A stretch of 29,112 nt of DNA from Brevundimonas sp. (lineage in GTDB: Bacteria > Pseudomonadota > Alphaproteobacteria > Caulobacterales > Caulobacteraceae). Shown here piece after piece: positions 8,663-15,300 of this stretch. The position numbers and the translations under genes were made by a program. Position 1 is the stretch's first letter. Each line of letters opens with the position of its first letter. The stretch covers positions 4,289 through 33,400 of the forward strand of contig NZ_JAVHLH010000002.1 in the NCBI RefSeq assembly GCF_031082345.1, written 5' to 3'. The notes under the pieces are model-generated. The model was given only the letters and a program-made list of their open reading frames with translations. It had not been told where the DNA came from and ran no database searches.

Positions 8663-9827
8663 TCGCCCCTCCCGCGAAGCCGGCCAACGCCTGTCGGGCG
8701 ATGACGATCTTCTGGACCTCGGAGGCCCCCTCGTAGATGCGCAGGGCGCGTATTTCGCGATAGAGCCGCTCTACGGGATTGCCGGAAACGACGCCGAGTC
8801 CGCCGAAAATCTGCACCGCCGCGTCGATCACCGCCTGGGCCTCGTCGGTGGCGTAGAGCTTGGCCATGGCCGCCTCGCGGGTGACGCGCGGCGCGCCCTG
8901 ATCCTTGAGCCAGGCGGCGCGGTAGATCAGCAGGGCCGAGGCGTCGATCTTCAGCGCCATGTCGGCGAGCGAGGCCTGGACCAGCTGGAGGTCGCTCATC
9001 GGCGCGCCGAACAGGTTGCGGCTTGTGGCGCGCGTGGCGGCCTCGTCGAAGGCGCGGCGCGAGAAGCCGAGGGCGGCGGCGGCGACGGTCGAGCGGAATA
9101 CGTCCAGCGTGGCCATGGCGATGCGGAAACCCTCGCCGGGCTGGCCGAGGATGCGATCGGCGTCGATGCGGCACTGGTTGAACCGGATGGTGGCCAGCGG
9201 GTGCGGCGCCATCAGCGGGATGCGCTCGACGATCTCGAAGCCGGGCGTATCGGCGTCGACCACGAAAGCGCCGAGCCCCTTGGCGCCGGGGGCTTCGCCG
9301 GTGCGGGCGAAGACGACGTAGCGGTCGGCGAGGCCGCCGTTGGAGATGAAGGTCTTGGTCCCGTCCAGCACCCAGCCATCGCCGTCGCGGCGGGCGGTGG
9401 TGGCGAGGGCGGCGACGTCGGACCCGGCCTCCGGCTCGGACAGGGCGAAGGCGGCGATGGTCTGGCCCGCCGCCACGCCGGGCAGCCAGCGGGCCTTCTG
9501 GTCCTCCGTGCCGAACAGGCTGATCGGGCCGGAGCCGAGCCCCTGCATGGCGAAGACGAAGTCGGCGAGGCCGGAGCGACGGGCGAGGGTCTCGCGCGTC
9601 AGGCACAGGGTGCGGACGTCGAGCTTGCCGTTCGCGTCCGGAACGGCGTTGTTGAGCCAGCCGCCTTCCGCCAGCGCCTTGAGGATGGTGCGGCAGTCGC
9701 CGTCGAGGTCGTGGTCGCCGTGCAGGTTCACCGCGTCCGTCTTGTCGGCCCACGCCTCCAGGTCGGCGGCGAAGGCGCGGTGGCGGTCGTCGAAGAAGGG
9801 CCAGTCGAGGAAGGTGCGGTCGGCCAT
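8655..9827 (-). CDS. Acyl-CoA dehydrogenase
   Basis: FAD-dependent acyl-CoA dehydrogenase of 390 residues. [11 protein letters not shown] and the substrate/FAD block [14 protein letters not shown] are present. The C-terminal signature QIFGGLGVV and [14 protein letters not shown] ends with Glu366 at the place of the catalytic base in short- and medium-chain enzymes. It oxidises a CoA thioester to the 2,3-enoyl-CoA and passes electrons to electron-transfer flavoprotein. I start it at ATG 9827, 2 nt after the crotonase stop; the upstream extension of the frame is a shadow of the crotonase gene. In this operon the substrate is likely an alicyclic or ring-opened dicarboxyl-CoA intermediate, such as a glutaryl/pimelyl-type ester. 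The exact substrate is not readable from sequence. Confidence 0.92.
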   Translation of the reverse strand: MADRTFLDWPFFDDRHRAFAADLEAWADKTDAVNLHGDHDLDGDCRTILKALAEGGWLNNAVPDANGKLDVRTLCLTRETLARRSGLADFVFAMQGLGSGPISLFGTEDQKARWLPGVAAGQTIAAFALSEPEAGSDVAALATTARRDGDGWVLDGTKTFISNGGLADRYVVFARTGEAPGAKGLGAFVVDADTPGFEIVERIPLMAPHPLATIRFNQCRIDADRILGQPGEGFRIAMATLDVFRSTVAAAALGFSRRAFDEAATRATSRNLFGAPMSDLQLVQASLADMALKIDASALLIYRAAWLKDQGAPRVTREAAMAKLYATDEAQAVIDAAVQIFGGLGVVSGNPVERLYREIRALRIYEGASEVQKIVIARQALAGFAGGANG

Positions 9828-9829
9828 GC

Positions 9830-10642
9830 TCAGTTCCCCTCGAACACCGGCTCGCGCTTGGCGGCGAAGGCCTCGTAGGCGCGGCGGAAGTCCCTGGTCT
9901 GCATGCAGATGGCCTGGGCCTGGGCCTCGGACTCGATGGCGGCGTCGAGGCTCATGTCCCATTCGACGTTGAGCTGGTTCTTGGTGATCCCGTGGGCGAA
10001 GGTCGGGCCCCTCGCCAGCGACAGCGCCATTTCGCGGGCGGCGTCCAGCAGGGCGTCCGGCTCGACCAGCCGGTTGTGGAAGCCCCAGCGCTCGCCCTCG
10101 TCGGCGGTCATGACCCGACCGGTGAACAGCAGCTCGGACGCCCGGCCCTGGCCGATCTGGCGGGGCAGGATGGCGCAGGCGCCCATGTCGCAGCCGGCGA
10201 GGCCGACGCGGGTGAACAGGAAGGCGGTCTTGGTCCGCGGCGTGGCGAGGCGCAGATCCGAAGCCATGGCCATGATGGCGCCGGCGCCGACGCAGACCCC
10301 GTCCAGCGCCGCGATGACCGGCTGAGGACACGCGCGCATGGCCTTGACCAGATCGCCGGTCATGCGGGTGAATTTCAGCAAGGCCGGCATATCCATCTCG
10401 GTCAGCGGGCCGATGATCTCGTGCACGTCGCCGCCCGACGAGAAATTGCCGCCGGCGCCGGTCACGATCACCACCTTGCAGTCGTCGGCCTGGATCAGGG
10501 CGCGGAACAGGTCGCGCATCTCGGCGTAGGACTCGAACGTCAGCGGGTTCTTCCGCTCGGGACGGTTCAGGGTCAGGACGGCCACGCCGTCGTCGTCGAC
10601 CGACCAGAGGAAATGTTCGGCCTTGTAGTCGCGCGCCTTCAT
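9830..10642 (-). CDS. Crotonase-superfamily (enoyl-CoA hydratase-like) protein lacking both hydratase glutamates
   Basis: A 270-residue crotonase-fold protein. The oxyanion-hole segments are clear: [10 protein letters not shown] around 67-75 and [15 protein letters not shown] at 115-129. In an eye alignment to mitochondrial enoyl-CoA hydratase the two catalytic glutamates (Glu144 and Glu164 there) correspond to Ile123 and Arg145, while an Asp (152, in AGCDMG) lies nearby. It is therefore probably not a simple hydratase. Crotonase-fold enzymes of alicyclic pathways, such as 2-ketocyclohexanecarboxyl-CoA hydrolase, open beta-keto rings, which would suit this operon. The start ATG 10642 overlaps the MarR stop (ATGA). 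Fold assignment is strong; the reaction is inferred. Confidence 0.9.
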   Translation of the reverse strand: MKARDYKAEHFLWSVDDDGVAVLTLNRPERKNPLTFESYAEMRDLFRALIQADDCKVVIVTGAGGNFSSGGDVHEIIGPLTEMDMPALLKFTRMTGDLVKAMRACPQPVIAALDGVCVGAGAIMAMASDLRLATPRTKTAFLFTRVGLAGCDMGACAILPRQIGQGRASELLFTGRVMTADEGERWGFHNRLVEPDALLDAAREMALSLARGPTFAHGITKNQLNVEWDMSLDAAIESEAQAQAICMQTRDFRRAYEAFAAKREPVFEGN

Positions 10643-11142
10643 CGGTTCGGCTCCTCGTGGATGGCGGCCCGGAGCGACCGCTTGGTCTGCTCCAGCAGGC
10701 GGGTCAGGTCGTCGGCCTCGGCATCGGCGAGGTCGGCGAACAGGGTCTCGATCCAGTGCTCATGAGCGCGCGCCATGGTGGCGAAACGGGCGCGGCCCTC
10801 GGCGGTCAGTCGCACGCGCTGCACCCGGCGGTCGGCCCCGGGCAGGTGTTCGATCAGGCCGTCGGCCTTGAGCCTCTGGGCCAGGCCGGTGACGTTGCCG
10901 TTGGAGACCATCAGCATGCGCGAGACCTCGCCCATGGTCAGTCCGGCCTCGCCGGCGCGGTCCAGCGCCGACAGCATGTCGAACCGGGGCAGGGTCGAGC
11001 CGAACTCGTCGCGCAGGCGCTGGGAGATGGTTTGTTCGATGGTGGTCGTGCAGGTCAGCAGCCGCAGCCACAGACGTAGCGCGCGCTTGCCGTCGGGTGC
11101 GCCTCCCAGTCTGTCAGGCAGGGGGGCGGTGGCGGGGGTCAC
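10639..11142 (-). CDS. MarR-family transcriptional regulator
   Basis: A 167-residue MarR protein. Helical dimerisation segments flank a winged helix: [24 protein letters not shown] leads into [23 protein letters not shown] (recognition helix) and [15 protein letters not shown] (wing). MarR regulators inside aromatic-acid operons usually repress them and are released by the aryl-CoA or acid; that is the likely role here. The start is GTG 11142, whose GTGA overlaps the SDR stop. The longer frame upstream is a shadow of the SDR gene. It lies third in the operon it probably controls, so the circuit would be autoregulatory. A candidate operator sits at the operon's 5' end (14195-14209). Confidence 0.92.
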   Translation of the reverse strand: MTPATAPLPDRLGGAPDGKRALRLWLRLLTCTTTIEQTISQRLRDEFGSTLPRFDMLSALDRAGEAGLTMGEVSRMLMVSNGNVTGLAQRLKADGLIEHLPGADRRVQRVRLTAEGRARFATMARAHEHWIETLFADLADAEADDLTRLLEQTKRSLRAAIHEEPNR

Positions 11143-11900
11143 AGCTCGCCTCCGGCCACCGGGACGGCGGCGCCGTTGATCCCGGAGGCGCCGTCGCCGC
11201 ACAGCCAGACGATGGTCTGGGCCACCTCGTCGGGCGTGATCAGCCGGCCCTGCGGATTGGAGGCGGCGAGGGCGGCGCGGGCCTCCTCCTCGCTGCGGCC
11301 GGTTTTCGCAATGATCGATTCGATGGATTTCGCGACCAGGTCGGTTTCCGTGAAGCCCGGGCAAACGGCGTTGACGGTGACCCCCTTGGCCGCGACCTCC
11401 AGCGCCAGGGCGCGGGTCAGGCCGACGAGGCCGTGCTTGGCTGCGACATAGGCCGAGACATAGGCATAGCCCTTCAGCCCCGCCGTCGAGGCGACGTTGA
11501 CGATCCGGCCCCATCGGCGCGTCAGCATGCCGGGCAGGACCAGACGGGCGGCCTCGGCCGGCGCCTCGAGGTTCAGGGCCAGCATGGCGCGGAAGGCGTC
11601 GGCGTCAGTCTTGAGGAAGGGGGCCGAGGTCGCGGCGCCGGCGTTGTTGATCAGGATGTCGATCGGCCCGAAGCGGTCGCGCCCGACCTCGATGGCGGCG
11701 GCCAGCGCATCCGGATCGGTCACGTCGGCGGGGGCGGCGAAGGCCGGGTCGCCGATGCGGTCTGCGGTCTCGTTCAGCCTGCCAATGTGGCGGCCGATCA
11801 GGGTGACCTGGCAACCGGCCTCGGCCAGACGTTCGGCGGTCGCGCGGCCGATCCCCGAGCCCGCGCCGGTGACCACGGCGTGATGTCCCGTCAGGCTCAT
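11139..11900 (-). CDS. Short-chain dehydrogenase/reductase (SDR)
   Basis: Classical SDR of 253 residues. The Rossmann motif TGAGSGIG is at 11-18, NNAG at 85-88, and the catalytic Ser138, Tyr151 and Lys155 (YxxxK) are present; FabG or hydroxyacyl-CoA dehydrogenase-like. It interconverts a ketone and an alcohol with NAD(P)H in the cytoplasm. The ATG at 11900 overlaps the stop of the monooxygenase/reductase fusion (ATGA). Directly after a dearomatising enzyme it plausibly reduces the ring keto group of the oxo-cyclohexene carboxyl-CoA, or oxidises a hydroxyacyl-CoA formed after ring opening. Which direction and substrate apply cannot be read from sequence. Confidence 0.92.
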   Translation of the reverse strand: MSLTGHHAVVTGAGSGIGRATAERLAEAGCQVTLIGRHIGRLNETADRIGDPAFAAPADVTDPDALAAAIEVGRDRFGPIDILINNAGAATSAPFLKTDADAFRAMLALNLEAPAEAARLVLPGMLTRRWGRIVNVASTAGLKGYAYVSAYVAAKHGLVGLTRALALEVAAKGVTVNAVCPGFTETDLVAKSIESIIAKTGRSEEEARAALAASNPQGRLITPDEVAQTIVWLCGDGASGINGAAVPVAGGEL

Positions 11901-14197
11901 ACCGGCCCCGCCTGCTGCTGTTTCTCGAGGTTGCGGGCCAGCTGGGCGAAGCCGGCGCGGTACTGGACCGGCGGCCGTATCCCGCGCCAACCCAGTTCGG
12001 CGGCGGCGCGCAGGCTCCAGTTCGGATCGGCCAGATGCGGCCGGGCGAGGGCGCACAGGTCGGCGCGGCCGGCGGCGAGGATGCTGTTCACGTGGTCGGT
12101 CTCGTAGATGTTGCCGACGGCCATGGTGGCCACGCCCGCCTCGTTGCGTATGCGGTCGCTGAAGGGCGTCTGGAACATGCGGCCGTAGACGGGTTTGGCC
12201 TCTTCCGAGGTCTGGCCGGCCGAGACGTCGATCAGGTCGCAGCCGGCGTCGGCGAAGGCGCGGGCGATGGCGACGGACTCTTCCGGCGTGATCCCGTCGT
12301 CGGTCCAGTCGGTGGCGGACAGGCGCACGGACATCGGCTTGTCGTCGGGCCAGACGGCGCGCATGGCGGCGAAGACCTCGAGCGGGAAACGCAGCCGGTT
12401 CTCCAGCGAGCCGCCGTAGTCGTCGGTGCGGTGATTGGAGATTGGGGTCAGGAAGGACGACAGCAGATAGCCGTGGGCGCAGTGCAGCTCGGCCATGTCG
12501 AAGCCGGCCTCGTCGGCCCAGCGGGCGGCGCGGACGAAGTCGCCCTTGACCCGGTCCATGTCGGCCCGGGTCATTTCGCGCGGGGTCTGGTCTTCGCCCG
12601 ACCACGGGATGGGGGAGGGGGCGATCAGCTCCCAGCCGCCCTGCAGCAAGGGTTCGTCGGCGCGCGGACCCCACGGGCGTTCGACCGACCCCTTGCGGCC
12701 GGCGTGGGCCAGCTGGATGGCGATGCGCGCACCCTGCCCGTGGACGAAGTCGACGATCCGTCGCCATGCGTCGCGGTGCTCGGGCCGGTACATGCCCGCA
12801 CAGCCGGGGGTGATGCGGGCGTCGGCCGAGACGTCGGTCATCTCGGTGAAGACCAGCCCGGCCCCGCCCAGCGCGCGGCCGCCCAGATGGACGAGGTGGA
12901 AGTCGTTCACCGTCCCGTCCTCGGCCGAATACATGCACATGGGCGAGACGACGACGCGGTTGGGCACGGTCAGGCCGCGCAGACGCAGCGGTGCGAACAT
13001 CGGCGGCGGGGGTTCCGGCGACGGCGGCGCGCCGGCCCGGTCGGCGAACCAGCGCTCCACCCCGGTCAGGAAGTCGCGGTCGCGCAGACGCAGGTTCTCG
13101 TGGCTGACGCGCTGGCTGCGGGTCAGCAGGCTGTAGGCGAACTGCAGCGGCTCGAGGTCGACGTAGCGGTCGACGGTCTCGAACCATTCGGTCGAGTTGC
13201 GGGCCGCGCTCTGGAGTTTCAGCACCTCGACCCGGCGCTCGGCCTCATAGGCGGCGAGGCCCGCGTCCAGATCCTCGGCCTCCGTCAGGCTTTCGGCGAG
13301 GCGGATGGCGTCCTCGAACGCCAGCTTGGTGCCGGAGCCGATCGAGAAATGCGCCGTGTGCGCCGCGTCGCCCAGCAGCACCACCTTGCCGTCGCGCCAG
13401 TTCGAACAGGCGACGCGCGGGAAGTTGAGCCAGGCCGAACCGCGCAGGTGTCTGGCGTTGCTCATCAGGGCGTGGCCGCCCAGCCAGTCGGCGAACAAGG
13501 CCTCGGCGACGCGGCAGGTCTGGTCCTGATCGAGGCGATCGAAGCCCAAGCCCCGCCAGGTCGCCTCGGTGCATTCGACGATGAAGGTCGAGGCGCCCGG
13601 CTCGAACTGGTAGGCGTGGGCCCAGATCCAGCCGTGCGGGGTCTCGACGAAGGCGAAGGTGAAGGCGTCGAACGACTGCCTGGTGCCCAGCCAGATGTAT
13701 TTGTTGGTCCGCACGTCGACGTCGGCGCCGAAGACCTCGGGCGTCTCGTTGCGGACCCGGCTGTTCAGGCCGTCAGCGGCGACGATAATGTCGGCAGGCA
13801 GGGCCCGGATGTCGGCGACCTCGTCCTCGAAGCGCAGGTCGACGCCGAGCGATCGGGCCCGTTCGTGCAGGATGTTCAGCAGCCGCTGTCGCCCGATGCC
13901 CGCGAAGCCGTGGCCGCCGGAGCGGATGGTCTGGCCATGGATGTGGACGTCGATGTCGTCCCAGTGGACGAAGGCGGCCTCGATGGTCGCCGCGGTCTCA
14001 GGGTCGTTGGCCTTCAGATTGGCCAGGGTCTGGTCGGAGAAGACCACGCCCCAGCCGAAGGTGTCGTCGGGCCGGTTGCGCTCATGCACCACGACCTCAA
14101 GCGACGGATCACGCAGTTTCAGCGAGATGGCGAGGTAGAGTCCGCCGGGGCCGGCCCCGACGATGGCGATGCTTCGGACGGGCGATCGCGCTGACAT
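11897..14197 (-). CDS. Fused flavin monooxygenase / OYE-type reductase (2-aminobenzoyl-CoA monooxygenase/reductase or salicylyl-CoA 5-hydroxylase type)
   Basis: Two-domain protein of 766 residues. Residues 1 to about 390 are a group A FAD monooxygenase, with GAGPGGL at 14-20, [10 protein letters not shown] near 140-149 and GDAAH at 276-280. After a Pro-rich linker (about 390-400) comes an old-yellow-enzyme domain with [13 protein letters not shown], a HAGRKGS motif and [19 protein letters not shown]. This architecture is characteristic of 2-aminobenzoyl-CoA monooxygenase/reductase from Azoarcus and of proteins annotated as salicylyl-CoA 5-hydroxylase/oxidoreductase. It hydroxylates the CoA-bound ring at C5 with O2 and NADH, then reduces it, destroying aromaticity. 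It is the first gene of the operon. No Shine-Dalgarno sequence precedes the ATG at 14197, and a palindrome overlaps that codon. Confidence 0.95.
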   Translation of the reverse strand: MSARSPVRSIAIVGAGPGGLYLAISLKLRDPSLEVVVHERNRPDDTFGWGVVFSDQTLANLKANDPETAATIEAAFVHWDDIDVHIHGQTIRSGGHGFAGIGRQRLLNILHERARSLGVDLRFEDEVADIRALPADIIVAADGLNSRVRNETPEVFGADVDVRTNKYIWLGTRQSFDAFTFAFVETPHGWIWAHAYQFEPGASTFIVECTEATWRGLGFDRLDQDQTCRVAEALFADWLGGHALMSNARHLRGSAWLNFPRVACSNWRDGKVVLLGDAAHTAHFSIGSGTKLAFEDAIRLAESLTEAEDLDAGLAAYEAERRVEVLKLQSAARNSTEWFETVDRYVDLEPLQFAYSLLTRSQRVSHENLRLRDRDFLTGVERWFADRAGAPPSPEPPPPMFAPLRLRGLTVPNRVVVSPMCMYSAEDGTVNDFHLVHLGGRALGGAGLVFTEMTDVSADARITPGCAGMYRPEHRDAWRRIVDFVHGQGARIAIQLAHAGRKGSVERPWGPRADEPLLQGGWELIAPSPIPWSGEDQTPREMTRADMDRVKGDFVRAARWADEAGFDMAELHCAHGYLLSSFLTPISNHRTDDYGGSLENRLRFPLEVFAAMRAVWPDDKPMSVRLSATDWTDDGITPEESVAIARAFADAGCDLIDVSAGQTSEEAKPVYGRMFQTPFSDRIRNEAGVATMAVGNIYETDHVNSILAAGRADLCALARPHLADPNWSLRAAAELGWRGIRPPVQYRAGFAQLARNLEKQQQAGPV

Positions 14198-14209
14198 ATT
14201 TTAAGTATG
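14195..14209 (-). promoter_or_regulatory. Candidate MarR operator overlapping start codon of aromatic operon
   Basis: Read on the minus strand, CATACTTAAAATATG is a 15-bp palindrome with 6 of 7 arm positions paired around a central A, in an AT-rich island of otherwise GC-rich DNA. It includes the start codon of the monooxygenase gene. CTGGAC then 18 nt then CATACT upstream could be -35 and -10 elements, placing transcription start near the ATG. It is the obvious site for the MarR protein of the operon; no binding evidence exists. Confidence 0.5.
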
Positions 14210-14270
14210 AAATGATTTTGGCCGCGAGTCCAGATGGCCGGCCGGCGGGGCCCGGGTCGTCCCGCGCTTC

Positions 14271-14284
14271 GGGCCGCGAGGCCC
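14271..14284 (-). terminator. Possible terminator hairpin after L,D-transpeptidase gene
   Basis: GGGCC and GGCCC (14271-14275 and 14280-14284) form a 5-bp GC stem with a 4-nt loop immediately after the L,D-transpeptidase stop, before the aromatic operon promoter. No T-run follows, so it is a weak candidate. A transcription end between the two operons is expected here. Confidence 0.3.
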
Positions 14285-15031
14285 TCAGTCCAGCGACGAC
14301 CCGTCGTGGCCCGGGCCCGAGGCGCCGACCTGCGGCGGCAGGGAAAACACCGCCTCGAGCGCCTGCTGCTCCGGCAGGATATAGACAACCCCCACCGTGC
14401 CGTCGAAGGCGCGTTGCACGATCTCTTCGTAGAATTCGGCGGGCACGTTCACGCACCCGTAGGAGATCCGGTTGTCCTGCGCGGTCGCCGTGGCGAGGCG
14501 CTGCTCCCGACGGTCGGCGGCCCGGGTCGTGACGACCGGATGCAGCGACAGGGCCGCCTCATAGTCGATCCACAGAATGCCCTTGCCGCCGATATTCTCG
14601 CCCATCGAGGCCAGGAACCGCCCCGCCGGCGTGATCCGGTCTTCCGGACCGATGCCGGACAGGGGACGGTCGCCGATCCCGGGCGGGGAGACATCGCCGC
14701 GCGCCAGGCCCAGCAGGACCGGCGCGGCCCCCAACAGCCGTCCTTCCCGGTCGAAGGCGAGCGCCTGGGCGTTGACCTTGTCGACGATCAGGAAGGGCAG
14801 ACCCTGGTTGTCGGCCGTCTCAAGAACCCAGGCCGTGACCTGTCGAACGGCCGGCGAAGCCTCGGCTTCGGCGAGACCGCCCGGATTGATCGACCCGTAG
14901 GGACGCTCGTCCGCCAGGCCGGGCCCGGCGAGGATGAGCCCGAGTCCCAGTCCGGCCGCGGCGGCGCATCGTCGGAGAGGCCCGCTCGCGGCGGACGTCG
15001 ACGACGCGACGATCGGGGCCGACAGGGTCAA
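14285..15031 (-). CDS. L,D-transpeptidase (YkuD family), SYGCVN-type, exported
   Basis: A 248-residue protein with a signal peptide (Arg20-Arg21 followed by an Ala/Gly/Leu core, probable cleavage near Ala40). Its YkuD-like catalytic region carries His164 and the motif DNRISYGCVNVP with Cys193 as nucleophile; the usual His of SHGC is Tyr here, a recognisable subgroup. Such enzymes act in the periplasm, cross-linking peptidoglycan stems or attaching proteins to them through an acyl-enzyme on Cys. The only sensible start is TTG 15031, and its TTGA overlaps a TGA at 15028-15030 that ends the displaced tail frame of tpsA. It would therefore be translationally coupled to that frame. It is the last gene of the two-partner secretion operon. 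The target is unknown. Confidence 0.85.
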   Translation of the reverse strand: MTLSAPIVASSTSAASGPLRRCAAAAGLGLGLILAGPGLADERPYGSINPGGLAEAEASPAVRQVTAWVLETADNQGLPFLIVDKVNAQALAFDREGRLLGAAPVLLGLARGDVSPPGIGDRPLSGIGPEDRITPAGRFLASMGENIGGKGILWIDYEAALSLHPVVTTRAADRREQRLATATAQDNRISYGCVNVPAEFYEEIVQRAFDGTVGVVYILPEQQALEAVFSLPPQVGASGPGHDGSSLD

Positions 15032-15300
15032 TTGCGGTCCTGCTTGGGAACATAGACCGGGACGGGCGGCGGCGGCGGCGGGGGCTGCCGGACCGGCGCG
15101 GGGGTGCTGACCACTTCCTCGACCGGCGGCGCTTCATACGTCGGCAGCCGCACGCCGTTGTCGACCACGACCAGATCGAGGCCCGGCGTCGGAGTCACGC
15201 CCGGATAGGTCACCGAGGGATAGGGGCGGGAAGGCGGAGTGACCGTCGGCGGTGTCGGCGAAACGATCGGCGCAGCCGCAGGATCGTCGGCGGTGTCGGC
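15028..15300 (-). other. Displaced C-terminal tail of tpsA in another reading frame
   Basis: Below about 15300 the frame ending with TGA at 15028-15030 encodes a composition-consistent extracellular tail: Pro/Thr-rich APIVSPTPPTVTPP, then SVTYPGVTPTPG, VVVDNGVRLPTYEAPP and the end VPVYVPKQDRN. The tpsA frame instead runs into an Arg-rich segment (LRLRRSFRRHRRR) typical of out-of-frame GC-rich DNA and stops at 15210. No plausible start lies in the tail frame, so it is best read as the true end of tpsA reached through a one-base shift (-1 slip, or an indel) within roughly 15262-15402. Stop/start coupling with the L,D-transpeptidase gene supports this frame. Confidence 0.7.

Noticed and set aside
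12035..14194. 719-codon plus-strand open frame opposite the monooxygenase/reductase fusion
   Set aside because: Repetitive Gly/Val/Asp/Gln-rich sequence without any domain; it is the antisense shadow of a well-conserved enzyme.
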